Positions 8,406-17,557 are shown, counted from the stretch's first letter. The stretch is DNA of 64,000 bases from Alistipes sp. UBA934 (GCA_002293535.1 DBDK01000007.1:37957-101956); one strand, 5' to 3'. The notes: generated from the letters alone by a model not told the origin. Made by a program: numbers and translations.

Positions 8406-9720
8406 AAAATTACAGCCGCCACGCCCGTTACCGCCGAAAGCGGTGGAGTTGCCCCAAGTGGAGAAGGTGGTATTGGCGAACGGATTGCCGGTCTACCTGA
8501 TAGTGACTCAGGGGCAAGAAGTTGCGAGGGTGAGCTTTGTGTGGGCGGCAGGATCGGCGATAGGGCTGACAGGTGGTTTTGCGAGTGCTGCCGGAAAGCC
8601 ATTTGTGGCGTCATCGACTCTGAACCTGTTGGCCGAGGGGAGCGAAAATCTGACGGCGCACGAAATAGCCGAACGATTGGACTTTGTGGGATCGTATTTC
8701 GATGTGTCGATGGACAGGGACTACGCCCTGATGACGTTTTGTTCGCTGGAGAAATTTTTTGAACCGACGCTCGAAATGATGGCCGAAATCGTGCTGAAAC
8801 CTGCCTTTCCGAGCGAAGAGGTGGAAATCTATACGAAAAAGAGAATGGAGCGATTGGCGATGGAGCGATCCAAGCCCGCAACCAAAGCAAGGGAGGCTTT
8901 CTCGGCGGCACTGTTCGGCGCCGGACATCCTTATGGAATTTCGTCACCGGAAGCTGAATATATGAAAGTTACCAGAGAGGATGTGGCGGAATTTTATAAG
9001 CGATTCTACGGTGCCGATAACTGTTTTGTGGTCTGCTCGCTTGGGGCCGGAACTCGGAAAGAGGCGCTGCTGGAGCTGTTGGGACGTATGCCGGTCGGAA
9101 GCAGGGAAGAGGCCGGAGGTGAGTTTCCGGCAGCAGTGAGCGAGCGGCGGAGGATGGTGACGATAGAAGGGGCGGTGCAATCGGCGATAAGGGTGGGAAG
9201 GATACTCTTTCCGAGGCAACACCCGGACTTCGTGGGAATGCAAGTGGTGGCGACAATACTGGGGGGTTATTTCGGAAGCCGATTAGTGCAAAATCTGAGA
9301 GAACAAAGGGGTTATACGTACGGGGTGATGGCGGCGATGGTGAATCTCAAACACGCGGGCTATCTGGCAATCGCAACGGAGGTGGCGGCGGAAGCGACAA
9401 ATGACGCTACAGAACAGATATTCAACGAGATGGAGCGACTGAAGACAGAACCGGTGGGGGACGACGAACTGGAAAACGTGAAGCGCTCGATGCTGGGAGA
9501 GGTGGCCAGGATACTGGATGGCCCGTTCGGGATAGTGGATGTGGTGATAGAGAATATTCAAGTTGGTCGGAACGCCGACGGCGGTTGCGGCTATGCGATA
9601 AATTATCTGAACGAATTCATAAAAGAAGTGGAAACGATCACGCCAGCCCGAATAATCGAACTGGCGCGAAAGTATCTCGACAGAGAGAAGTTTACTACCG
9701 TAGTAGTGGGAAAGGCTTAA
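8395..9720 (+). CDS. M16 family peptidase, non-catalytic partner, with in-frame repeat
   Basis: About 441 residues with the M16 fold but no HxxEH motif; instead it carries the R/Y-type substrate-binding sequence (LREQRGYTYG) of inactive beta partners. It probably pairs with the upstream HxxEH subunit. Near residue 391 (DNA 9566-9579) the 14-base palindromic repeat is read as R-N-A-D-G-G-C-G, a segment of about eight residues that the family pattern between DGPF and ITP does not have. I chose ATG 8395 (a GTG at 8389 is possible), preceded by AGGAGG-like bases. It ends in a 4-base convergent overlap with the next gene. Confidence 0.9.
   Translation: MGSEKLQPPRPLPPKAVELPQVEKVVLANGLPVYLIVTQGQEVARVSFVWAAGSAIGLTGGFASAAGKPFVASSTLNLLAEGSENLTAHEIAERLDFVGSYFDVSMDRDYALMTFCSLEKFFEPTLEMMAEIVLKPAFPSEEVEIYTKKRMERLAMERSKPATKAREAFSAALFGAGHPYGISSPEAEYMKVTREDVAEFYKRFYGADNCFVVCSLGAGTRKEALLELLGRMPVGSREEAGGEFPAAVSERRRMVTIEGAVQSAIRVGRILFPRQHPDFVGMQVVATILGGYFGSRLVQNLREQRGYTYGVMAAMVNLKHAGYLAIATEVAAEATNDATEQIFNEMERLKTEPVGDDELENVKRSMLGEVARILDGPFGIVDVVIENIQVGRNADGGCGYAINYLNEFIKEVETITPARIIELARKYLDREKFTTVVVGKA
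9566..9579 (+). repeat. interspersed palindromic repeat, M16 peptidase copy
   Basis: Exact 14-base core GTCGGAACGCCGAC inside the coding region, preceded by GTTG and followed by GGCGGT. It is translated G-R-N-A-D-G-G, the same frame as in the aminotransferase copy, with which it shares a 20-base identity including flanks. Confidence 0.85.
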
Positions 9721-12614
9721 TATCCGAAGATCTCCTCCTTGGAAACCTTTTTAACGGGACCCAGGGTGCGGAGATATTCCTGATCGAGGTCGGCAGAGCG
9801 ACCCAGGATCGAGAAGATATAAGGACGAGAGGCAACCCACTGCTGCTGGAAAGCCTTAACGTCTGCAAGGTTCATAGCAGGAACCTTCTCCCAAATCGAA
9901 GCACGGCGGTCATAATCCAGACCCAAGTCCTGAGCGGAAATCCAGCTCCAAAGAACATCCTCCTTAACGATACGCTGAGTGCGAAGGTCGGCAAGGATGG
10001 ACTCCTTGGCGATATCGAATGCCGCTTCGCTTTCGGGCATATTGTTAATAATGTCGTCGAAAGCAAGGGCGGCGTCCTTCAACTTGTCATTCTGAGTGGC
10101 GATGAAAGCGAGGTAAGTGTAGGGATCCTGCTTCTTTGAGGGGCGGGCGAGCGTAGCCTGAGCCGAATAGGCAAGGCCGCGAGCTTCGCGCATCTCCTGG
10201 AAAACGATGGCATTCATACCGCCGCCGAAGTAACCGTTATAGAGAGCCATAATGGCGTCGTTAGAGGGATCGTACATTTCGCCGCGGTTGGAATATTGGA
10301 TATAATAGATCTGAGCGGCGTCGTACTCGGCCAAAAGAACGCTGTTCGAAGGAGTCTGAACGAGCGGGAATTCGACCTTCTCGGCAGGCGGAGCAAGGAC
10401 GTCGGCCACGTTGTGGTGGGCGTCGAGCTCGGTTAGAAGATCGGTGTGAGAAGCGGGACCGTAATAAACGATACGGTGCTGAAGCCCGGACAGAGCGCGA
10501 AGTTTATCCAACAACTGCTCCGAAGTGACGGCAGCCAACTGAGCATTCGTAAGGGTGTTGTTCTTGATAAATTCGGGGCCGCGGGTTGTGTAGATGCGAA
10601 GACGGTTGAAGTTCTGAGCCTGGTTGAGCTTAGCATCGGCGCGAGACTTCAAAATATCGGCCTTAAGGCCCTGGAGAACAGCCTCGTTAGCAACGGCGCC
10701 GGCGATGAGCTTCTCGGTGAGCTCCATAGCGCGAGCCATATTTTCGCCCAAACCGGAGAGGGCAATGTAGGTGCGATCCTCGCTGGCGCGAACACTCCAC
10801 GAGCAAGCGATGTTATAGAACTCGGCGGCGAACTGCTCGGCGGTCATATCTTCTGTACCCAGATACTCAAGGTAGGACGAGGCGAGGCTAAGAAGCGGGT
10901 CGTTGTTGGAGCCGATTTCATAGAGGTATTCGAGATCGAAGATGTCGGTCGTGGCGTTCTTCTTGTACAAAACCTCGATGTCCGATTTGGCCTTGAGGCG
11001 ATCCATATCCTTGGAGAAATCGACGAACACGGGCTCGATTGGAGTCACCGGAGTGTTAGCGATCTGGGTCAGCATAGCGCTGGAAGCATCGCGATTGGTC
11101 TGGATAGGAGTGAGGGATGGTTTTTCCATCTTGAGCTCGTTAGGATCCTTACCTTCGCGCTTGTAGATGACCGCATAGTTGTTGTCGAGGAACTTGGCGT
11201 TGGCGAAAGCAACTACCTCCTGCTTGGTCATACGGCCGATGCGATCGAGCTCGGTGACCATCTTGTCCCACGGAATATCGTTGATGAACGAGGTGACGAA
11301 AGCATCGGCGCGACCGTCGTTGGAGTCGAGATAGTTCATCTGCTGAGCCTTATAGTTGTTCACTGTGGCAGCGATGAGCTCTTCGGGGAAGTCGCCGGCT
11401 TTGAGTTTGCCTATCTCCGCCATCATCAAGTCCTTAACCTGGTCGAGAGTCTGACCGGCCTTGGGGCGACCCTGAAGAACGAGAGCACCATAGTCGGCAA
11501 GGTTGTAGAAACCGCCGAACGCGCCGAGAACCTTCTGAGCCTGGTTGAGGTTGAGGTCGATGAGGCCTGCCTGACCGTTGGAAAGAATACCGGAGATGAT
11601 GTTCATAACGTCGTTATCCGAAGAGGACATACCGCCCGTGCGCCAGGCAAGGGTGACATTCTCAGCGTCGAGACCCATAACTTCCTTAACTATGGGCCGG
11701 TCGATGGCGGGCAGAGTGCCGAAATCGAGCGAAGGGAGATCGGGGTTGGCAGGCAGAGATCCGAAGTATTTGTCTATCAAAGCGATGGTAGCATCGGGAT
11801 CGAAGTCGCCCGACATACAAATAGCCATATTGTTGGGAACATACCAGGTTGCGTGGTAGTTCTTAACGTTGGTGATCGAAGGATTTTTGAGGTGCTCCTG
11901 GGAACCGAGAACGGTCTGAGTACCATAAGGATGGGTGGGGAACAGGGCTGCGAGCATAGTCTCGAAAACCTTGCGCGAGTCCTGAGTGAGGCTCATATTC
12001 TTCTCTTCGTAGATGGTCTCAAGCTCGGTATGGAAGCCGCGAATGACGGGATTGGCAAAGCGGTCGGCCTCGATACGGAGCCAGTTCTCGACCTGGTTGG
12101 CGGGAATGTCCTCAACGTAGACGGTCATATCGTTGCCGGTGTAAGCGTTAGTGCCGTTAGCGCCGATGGCAGACATCAGTTTGTCGTACTCGTTGGGAAT
12201 GGCAAGACCCGAAGCAACGTAAGAGATCGAGTCGATCTGAGCGTAAAGAGCAGCGCGCTCGGCAGCGTCTCCGGTCTTACGATAGGTCTCGAAAAGGCCT
12301 TCGATCTGATCGAGCATAGGTTTTTCGGCCTCATAGTCCTGAGTACCGAAGCTGGGAGTGCCCTTGAACATCAGGTGTTCGAAATAGTGGGCAAGGCCGG
12401 TGGTTTCGGCCGGGTCGTTCTTACCGCCGACCTTCACGGCGATGTAAGTTTGGATACGGGGGGTCTCCTTGTTTACGGCCATATAGACCTTAAGACCGTT
12501 GTCGAGAGTGTAGATGCGAGAGTTCATCGGGTCGCCTTCCACGCTCTCATACTTGTACTTCGAGCCGCACGAAGAAAGCACGACCAGTAAAACGAGGGTT
12601 AAAAGTTTTTTCAT
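9717..12614 (-). CDS. exported M16 family zinc peptidase (lipoprotein)
   Basis: Full-length two-lobed M16 peptidase of 965 residues. The N-terminus (MKKLLTLVLLVVLSSCGSK) is a lipoprotein signal with cysteine at residue 16, so it is likely anchored on the periplasmic face of a membrane. The zinc motif HYFEH is near residue 84 with the ELETIYEEK glutamate region downstream; the second, inactive lobe contains the R/Y-type MREARGLAYS. Likely role is degradation of peptides or signal-peptide remnants (inference). It is coupled to panD by ATGA, although the two functions have no obvious link. Confidence 0.92.
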   Translation of the reverse strand: MKKLLTLVLLVVLSSCGSKYKYESVEGDPMNSRIYTLDNGLKVYMAVNKETPRIQTYIAVKVGGKNDPAETTGLAHYFEHLMFKGTPSFGTQDYEAEKPMLDQIEGLFETYRKTGDAAERAALYAQIDSISYVASGLAIPNEYDKLMSAIGANGTNAYTGNDMTVYVEDIPANQVENWLRIEADRFANPVIRGFHTELETIYEEKNMSLTQDSRKVFETMLAALFPTHPYGTQTVLGSQEHLKNPSITNVKNYHATWYVPNNMAICMSGDFDPDATIALIDKYFGSLPANPDLPSLDFGTLPAIDRPIVKEVMGLDAENVTLAWRTGGMSSSDNDVMNIISGILSNGQAGLIDLNLNQAQKVLGAFGGFYNLADYGALVLQGRPKAGQTLDQVKDLMMAEIGKLKAGDFPEELIAATVNNYKAQQMNYLDSNDGRADAFVTSFINDIPWDKMVTELDRIGRMTKQEVVAFANAKFLDNNYAVIYKREGKDPNELKMEKPSLTPIQTNRDASSAMLTQIANTPVTPIEPVFVDFSKDMDRLKAKSDIEVLYKKNATTDIFDLEYLYEIGSNNDPLLSLASSYLEYLGTEDMTAEQFAAEFYNIACSWSVRASEDRTYIALSGLGENMARAMELTEKLIAGAVANEAVLQGLKADILKSRADAKLNQAQNFNRLRIYTTRGPEFIKNNTLTNAQLAAVTSEQLLDKLRALSGLQHRIVYYGPASHTDLLTELDAHHNVADVLAPPAEKVEFPLVQTPSNSVLLAEYDAAQIYYIQYSNRGEMYDPSNDAIMALYNGYFGGGMNAIVFQEMREARGLAYSAQATLARPSKKQDPYTYLAFIATQNDKLKDAALAFDDIINNMPESEAAFDIAKESILADLRTQRIVKEDVLWSWISAQDLGLDYDRRASIWEKVPAMNLADVKAFQQQWVASRPYIFSILGRSADLDQEYLRTLGPVKKVSKEEIFGY

Positions 12615-12967
12615 AATGATATAAGTTTGTTGGTTGTTTCATCGGGAAAGACTATCCACGGAGTGAAGGCACGGGCCTCGTCGAGGGGAAGGTGGGCATA
12701 AGCCATAATGATGATACGGTCGCCAACGTGAACCTTACGCGCGGCGGCGCCGTTGAGGCCGATAGTGCCGGAGCCGCGAGGACCCTTAATAACATAGGTG
12801 TCGAGGCGCTCGCCATTGTCGATATTGGCAAGGAAGACGCGCTCGCCGGCAACAAGATGAGCGGCATCCATCAAGTCCTCGTCGATGGTGATGCTGCCGA
12901 CATAGTGGAGGTTAGCCTCGGTGATGCGAACGCGGTGGATCTTAGATTTGAGTACTTCTATTGTCAT
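12611..12967 (-). CDS. panD: aspartate 1-decarboxylase precursor
   Basis: Makes beta-alanine from aspartate for pantothenate and CoA. The 118-residue length and start (MTIEVLKSKIHRVRIT) are typical. The self-cleavage site is seen as GSITID (cleavage between G and S near residue 24-25, creating the pyruvoyl group), followed by a catalytic tyrosine-containing TYVIKGPRGSG-type segment. The gene overlaps the 3' end of panC by 26 bases and overlaps the downstream M16 gene as ATGA, so panC-panD-M16 are probably one transcript. Confidence 0.96.
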   Translation of the reverse strand: MTIEVLKSKIHRVRITEANLHYVGSITIDEDLMDAAHLVAGERVFLANIDNGERLDTYVIKGPRGSGTIGLNGAAARKVHVGDRIIIMAYAHLPLDEARAFTPWIVFPDETTNKLISL

Positions 12968-13763
12968 AATTATCTATCAATCTTACGTTTCCGGCCTGAA
13001 CGGCGACGAAAGTGCGACCATCCAGAACGGTACAATATATTACTTTTAGGAGACCTGAGTTTTCTATTTGGCGGGTTATCTGTTCGGGATCGGTGCTCGC
13101 TTGCAGGGCGCGGAAAATTTCTGGAGCGACGGCGCGATGCTGCGGAGTGAGGAGCTGGTTACGGGACGACATAGCAAGACCGTCGGGCTCGCGAACAGTG
13201 GGGCAGGCGACGATTTCGAGTCCTTGGGCCCAAGACTGGCCTTTCTCGCGCGCCTGGCGGGTCATCTCACGGATGATGGCGATCTGCTGGAAATCTTTCT
13301 GCCCGAAAAACGCTTTCTGCGGTCGGACGAGATCGAAAAGACGGCTGACAACCTGAGCGACGCCGTTGAAGTGGCCCCGGCGAGAGGCGCCTTCCATAAT
13401 TTTGTCCAGTTCGCCGAAATCGAACACGCGGGTGTCGGGCTCAGGATAGATCTCCTCGATGGAAGGGACGAAAACAATATCAACACCCTCGCGGGCAAGC
13501 AGGAAAAGATCTTTTTCCAGTGTGCGGGGATAGTTCTTAAGGTCGGAGGGGTCGTTGAACTGAGTGGGGTTTACAAATATGCTGACCACGGTGTTTGGAG
13601 ACGATCCTGTCTCGCCTTCGGCGTTACGATCACGCGCCGCTTTGGCCGCTCTTACGAGTGAAAGATGACCCTGGTGGAGCGCACCCATAGTGGGGACGAA
13701 GTTAATATTCGTCACCCCCTCCAACGCACGGGCCAATTCGCCCCTTGTTTTTACGACACGCAT
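12942..13763 (-). CDS. panC: pantothenate synthetase with in-frame insertion
   Basis: Condenses pantoate and beta-alanine using ATP. Recognisable by MGALHQGHLSLV (HxGH nucleotide motif), VVSIFVNPTQF, DVIF-type VFVPS and the late SSRN motif; 273 residues. The segment R-D-R-N-A-E-G-E-T-G-S-S between the HxGH helix and VVSIFVNP is about 11 residues longer than I expect from homologues, and its DNA (13613-13630) resembles the palindromic repeat. The start at 13763 gives the conserved MRVVKTRGEL beginning; the reading frame stays open far upstream only because it is antisense to the next gene. Confidence 0.94.
   Translation of the reverse strand: MRVVKTRGELARALEGVTNINFVPTMGALHQGHLSLVRAAKAARDRNAEGETGSSPNTVVSIFVNPTQFNDPSDLKNYPRTLEKDLFLLAREGVDIVFVPSIEEIYPEPDTRVFDFGELDKIMEGASRRGHFNGVAQVVSRLFDLVRPQKAFFGQKDFQQIAIIREMTRQAREKGQSWAQGLEIVACPTVREPDGLAMSSRNQLLTPQHRAVAPEIFRALQASTDPEQITRQIENSGLLKVIYCTVLDGRTFVAVQAGNVRLIDNYDNRSTQI
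13613..13630 (-). repeat. diverged copy of the palindromic repeat in panC
   Basis: On the minus strand ATCGTAACGCCGAAGGCG resembles GTCGGAACGCCGACGGCG with three differences, and is read in the same frame (R-N-A-E-G instead of R-N-A-D-G). A second inverted repeat, GGAGAC (13598-13603) and GTCTC (13609-13613), lies directly beside it. Assignment to the family is tentative. Confidence 0.45.
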
Positions 13764-13774
13764 AAAATACGCGC

Positions 13775-13801
13775 CAAAGTTAAAAAAATTTAATAACTTT
13801 G
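13775..13801. promoter_or_regulatory. symmetrical divergent promoter, panC / DPP III
   Basis: CAAAGTTA (13775-13782, a TAACTTTG box on the minus strand) and TAACTTTG (13794-13801) form a perfect inverted repeat separated by 11 bases, one box for each direction. Start codons lie 11 bases (panC) and 7 bases (peptidase) from the boxes, so the peptidase transcript should be nearly leaderless. Confidence 0.75.
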
Positions 13802-13808
13802 CACGCAT

Positions 13809-15788
13809 ATGAAAAAAATGGTTATGATAATGTCGGTGGTCGCATTGGCGGCGTGCGAAAAAAAAGAGAATTTTCAATGGACGATAGACCGCTTTGACGA
13901 TATCAGAGTGATGCGCTATCAGGTGCCGGGCTTCGAAGAATTGGAACTCGACCAAAAACTGCTGATATACTATCTGAGCGAAGCGGCCCTGAGCGGACGT
14001 GACATCCTGTGGGATCAGAATTTCAAATACAATCTCGCCGTAAGGCGCATCCTGGAGGACATTTACAGGAATTTCGACGGTGACCGGACCACTTCGGAAT
14101 GGTTGGCACTGGAGACCTATATTAAAAAGGTGTGGTTTGCGAACGGAATGCATCACCACTATTCGGGCGACAAATTTGTACCCGGATTCAGCAGGGAGTA
14201 TTTCGAGGGCCTGGCGCCGGAGGTGTCGGAGGAGATAAAGGCCGTGATCTTCGACCCGACGCTCTATCCGGTGAGGGTGAATCAGGCGGCGGGAGAAGAC
14301 CTGCTGGCCACCTCGGCGATGAACTACTACGAAGGAGTGACGCAGGTGGAAGCGGAGGCATTTTATGCAGGTCAGGCCTCGGCAGCCGCCGGTGATCCGC
14401 AACCGATCTCGTACGGGTTGAACTCGAAGTTGGTAAAAAAGGACGGGCGTCTGACGGAACTGGTGTGGCACGAGGGCGGGATGTATGGCGAAGCGATAAA
14501 GCAAATCACATACTGGCTGGGAAAGGCTGCCGAAGTCGCCGACGAGCCGCAGAAGGGCATTATCAACGAATTGGTGAGGTATTACAGATCGGGCGACCTG
14601 AGAGAATTCGACCGATACAACGTGGCCTGGGTGAGGGATACGGTGTCGAAGATTGATTTTGTGAACGGATTCATAGAAAACTACGGCGATCCGTTGGGAA
14701 TCAAGGCAAGCTGGGAGTCGAATGTGAATTTTGTGGACGAACAGGCAACGAAGCGCACGGAAATTATAAGCGAAAATGCGCAATGGTTCGAGGATCATTC
14801 GCCCGTGGCGCCGCAATATAGAAAGCCGGTGGTCAAAGGAGTGTCGGCAAAGGTGATAACGGCGGCAATGTTGGGCGGCGACTGCTATCCGGCAACCCCC
14901 ATTGGGATCAACCTGCCGAACGCCGACTGGATAAGGCGCGACTACGGCTCTAAAAGCGTTACCATACAGAATATTACGGACGCTTATGACAAGGCGGCAG
15001 AGGGAAATGGATTCCAGGAAGAATTTGTGTTGAGAGCGGAAGACAGGGAGCGGATGAAAAAGTGGGGCAGTCTGGGAAGCAATCTGCATACCGACCTGCA
15101 CGAATGTCTGGGGCACGGAAGCGGCCAGCTGGCGCCGGGGGTGACGGGAAGCGAACTGAAACAGTATGGTTCGGCGATAGAAGAGTCGAGAGCAGACCTC
15201 TTTGCGCTCTACTATATTGCCGACCCGCAGATGGTGGAGCTGGGGCTGATCGAAACGCTGGATGTCGCGTGGGCCGAGTACGCGAGTTATATGATGAACG
15301 GTCTTGAGACCCAGTTGGCGAGAATCGCGCCCGGAAAAAACGTGGAAGAGTCGCATATGCGTAATCGTCAAGCGATTGCGTCGTGGTGCTATGAGCGTGG
15401 TAAAGCGGCGAACGTGATCGAAAAAGTTGTGAAGGACGGGAAAACTTATGTGGTGGTGAATGATTTCGAGGCACTGAGAAGACTGGTGGGAGAGCTGCTG
15501 GGCGAAATTCAACGGATCAAGAGCGAGGGTGATTTTGCCGCTGGGCGCGATTTCATAGAGAACTACGGCGTGAGGGTCGATCCTGTGCTGCATACGGAGG
15601 TGCTGGCGAGATACAATGCGCTGAATTTGGCCCCTTACGGCGGCTTTGTGAATCCCCGCTACGAGCTGGTGAAGGATGAAAATACAGGGCGGGTGACGGA
15701 TATAAAGATCTCGTACAACGAGAGTTACGCCGATCAAATGCAGAGATATAGCCACGATTATTCTTTCTTACCGAGCAAAAATGAATAG
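13809..15788 (+). CDS. dipeptidyl-peptidase III-like M49 zinc peptidase (lipoprotein)
   Basis: M49 metallopeptidase of 659 residues, expected to release dipeptides from oligopeptides. The zinc motif is HECLGH (near residue 432), with the second glutamate in EESRADLFALYY about 30 residues later. The N-terminus (MKKMVMIMSVVALAACEKK) has a lipobox with cysteine at residue 16, suggesting a membrane-anchored periplasmic enzyme, as in other Bacteroidetes DPP III proteins. Its 3' end overlaps the next gene by 8 bases. Confidence 0.93.
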   Translation: MKKMVMIMSVVALAACEKKENFQWTIDRFDDIRVMRYQVPGFEELELDQKLLIYYLSEAALSGRDILWDQNFKYNLAVRRILEDIYRNFDGDRTTSEWLALETYIKKVWFANGMHHHYSGDKFVPGFSREYFEGLAPEVSEEIKAVIFDPTLYPVRVNQAAGEDLLATSAMNYYEGVTQVEAEAFYAGQASAAAGDPQPISYGLNSKLVKKDGRLTELVWHEGGMYGEAIKQITYWLGKAAEVADEPQKGIINELVRYYRSGDLREFDRYNVAWVRDTVSKIDFVNGFIENYGDPLGIKASWESNVNFVDEQATKRTEIISENAQWFEDHSPVAPQYRKPVVKGVSAKVITAAMLGGDCYPATPIGINLPNADWIRRDYGSKSVTIQNITDAYDKAAEGNGFQEEFVLRAEDRERMKKWGSLGSNLHTDLHECLGHGSGQLAPGVTGSELKQYGSAIEESRADLFALYYIADPQMVELGLIETLDVAWAEYASYMMNGLETQLARIAPGKNVEESHMRNRQAIASWCYERGKAANVIEKVVKDGKTYVVVNDFEALRRLVGELLGEIQRIKSEGDFAAGRDFIENYGVRVDPVLHTEVLARYNALNLAPYGGFVNPRYELVKDENTGRVTDIKISYNESYADQMQRYSHDYSFLPSKNE

Positions 15789-17070
15789 TTTTTTGAAAAA
15801 ATACGGACTGACGGTGCTGGCGGCGATGATTGTGGTGGCAGCGGTGGTGGCCTTATTTGTATTGCCGAGAGGCGAAGGTTCGGGGCACCGAAATGGAACA
15901 CGCGAGCAGGTCAAGGAGCCGACAATACTTTACGGAATCAATGCCGATAATTATCAGCTTGTCGAAGGTCAGATAGGTGCGGGCGAGACGATGAGCAACA
16001 TTTTCGACGGCTTCGGCTTGGGGCCGGCCAGAATTCACCGGATAGAACAGGTGAGCCGTGACAGTTTCGATCTGCGGAAAGTGAGGGCCGGGAATCGCTA
16101 TGTGGCATTTCTGGAACCCGATTCGCTGGCCCGATTGGCCCATTTTGTGTATGAAAAATCGCTGACGGATTACTTTGTGATCACGCTCGGAGGCGGCGAC
16201 ACAGTGAAAGTGAGAAACGGACAAAAGCCGGTGCGCATAGACCGACGGCACGCCAACGCCGAAATCAGCAGCTCGATGTGGAACGCGATCGTGGATAACG
16301 GACTGCCCCCTGCGCTGGCCGCAGAGCTGGAAGACATCTACGGCTGGAGCATCGACTTCTTCGGAATTCAATCCGGCGATAGCTTCGAGGTGATCTATGA
16401 TCAGCGTTATGTGGATACATTGCCTGTTGGGATCGGGCGGATTTGGGGCTCGGTTTTCAAACACGCAGACAAAACGCACTACGCGATCCCGTTTCGACAG
16501 GACGGTAAAATCGCATACTGGGACGAGAACGGAAACAGCCTCAAAAAGCAGTTCCTGAAAGCACCGCTCAAGTATACGAGAATCAGTTCGGGCTACTCTA
16601 ATGCCCGCCGACACCCCATTACGCGTGTGGTGAGGCCGCACCAGGCGATAGATTACGCTGCGCCGTCCGGAACTCCGGTATCAGCGGTGGCGGACGGAGT
16701 GGTATCGAGGCGGTTCTGGGACTCGAAAGGCGGAGGTAACACTCTGTTTATCAAGCACGCGAGGGGATATGAAAGCGGCTACCTGCACCTGAGGGGCTTC
16801 GCTTCGGGAATCGTGGTGGGAGCGAGAGTGAGGCAAGGCCAGGTAATTGGCTATGTGGGTACTACGGGCGCATCGACAGGGCCGCATCTCGATTTCAGGG
16901 TTCGGGTAAACGGTAGGCCCGTGAATCCGTTGAAAATCCCACAAGAGCCCGGCGAACCGGTGAAAGCGGCAAACAAGGCTGCATTTGAGCAGGTGCGTGC
17001 GCGCGTGATGGGAGAGCTGGACGGGAGTCTACCACCGGGAGAATGGCTGGTGCAGTTAGATAGTTTATGA
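15781..17070 (+). CDS. membrane-anchored M23 family peptidase-like protein
   Basis: 429 residues: an N-terminal membrane segment (about residues 8-28), a middle region of OapA/Csd3-like architecture, and a C-terminal M23 (LytM) domain. The first metal motif HQAID (HxxxD) and the GYLHL strand are intact, but the usual HxH is GPHLD, so the second histidine is aspartate. Related Bacteroidetes proteins often also lack that histidine (recollection), so the protein may be a divisome or wall-enzyme regulator rather than an active endopeptidase. It overlaps both neighbours (8 and 4 bases). Confidence 0.85.
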   Translation: MNSFLKKYGLTVLAAMIVVAAVVALFVLPRGEGSGHRNGTREQVKEPTILYGINADNYQLVEGQIGAGETMSNIFDGFGLGPARIHRIEQVSRDSFDLRKVRAGNRYVAFLEPDSLARLAHFVYEKSLTDYFVITLGGGDTVKVRNGQKPVRIDRRHANAEISSSMWNAIVDNGLPPALAAELEDIYGWSIDFFGIQSGDSFEVIYDQRYVDTLPVGIGRIWGSVFKHADKTHYAIPFRQDGKIAYWDENGNSLKKQFLKAPLKYTRISSGYSNARRHPITRVVRPHQAIDYAAPSGTPVSAVADGVVSRRFWDSKGGGNTLFIKHARGYESGYLHLRGFASGIVVGARVRQGQVIGYVGTTGASTGPHLDFRVRVNGRPVNPLKIPQEPGEPVKAANKAAFEQVRARVMGELDGSLPPGEWLVQLDSL

Positions 17071-17534
17071 TGGAGTTGGAAAAAATAGTGGCTGTGGTGC
17101 GCAAGCATCACTTGATGACACTGGCAACGGTGGCGAAGGCAGAAGGGGGGACAGGGGAAGAGGTTTTTGTGCCCTGGGTGGCGCACGTCTTCTATGCCTG
17201 GGTGAAAGAGCTGGAATGTTTCGTGTTTACCTCAGACCCCGAAACCAGACACGGGAAAGAGATGGTGGCCGGGCCGGTGGCTGCAGGAGTGGGGCTGGAG
17301 ACGAAAAACGTGGGTAAGGTACAGGGAATACAAATTTGCGGAAGTGTCCGGCGACCGATAGATGGCGCGGAAAAAGATGCTGCACGAAGTGCCTACCTGC
17401 GCCGATTTCCGTATGCAGCGGCAATGGGAGCGGCCGGAAAGGAACTTTCGCTATGGATACTGGAACCGAGCTATATGAAACTCACCGACAACACGTTGGG
17501 ATTCGGTACGAAGCTCACGTGGTCTAAAGAATAA
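17067..17534 (+). CDS. flavin-binding split-barrel protein (YhbP / PNPOx-like)
   Basis: Small protein of about 155 residues resembling the pyridoxamine 5'-phosphate oxidase-like split barrel, closest to the YhbP group: HHLMTLAT near the start, FVFTSDPETRHGKEM, and NVGKVQGIQICGSV. The cofactor would be FMN or F420-like; the reaction is unknown. The start overlaps the M23 stop as ATGA, with a second ATG immediately after. Its last codons and stop overlap the tail of a palindromic repeat copy. Confidence 0.75.
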   Translation: MMELEKIVAVVRKHHLMTLATVAKAEGGTGEEVFVPWVAHVFYAWVKELECFVFTSDPETRHGKEMVAGPVAAGVGLETKNVGKVQGIQICGSVRRPIDGAEKDAARSAYLRRFPYAAAMGAAGKELSLWILEPSYMKLTDNTLGFGTKLTWSKE

Positions 17535-17557
17535 ATCGCTGTCGGCGTTCCGACCTA
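17529..17557 (-). repeat. interspersed palindromic repeat between convergent genes
   Basis: Core GTCGGAACGCCGAC on the minus strand (17541-17554) fills most of the 20-base gap between the flavoprotein stop (17534) and the glyA stop (17555). Its left flank supplies the glyA TAG, and its AT-rich tail on the other side contains the TAA of the flavoprotein. The tail (AGCGATTTATT) matches that of the obg leader copy. A transcription-termination role is possible, but no T-run follows the stem. Confidence 0.8.

Noticed and set aside
10446..12590. Long open frame of about 714 codons on the plus strand opposite the M16 lipoprotein gene
   Set aside because: It is fully antisense to a gene with clear zinc motifs and a lipoprotein signal, and its translation shows no domain. 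Long antisense frames are common in this G+C-rich coding DNA.
13764..15755. Upstream extension of the panC frame by more than 600 codons
   Set aside because: It runs antisense through the DPP III gene. The conserved PanC start, with its own promoter box, is at 13763.
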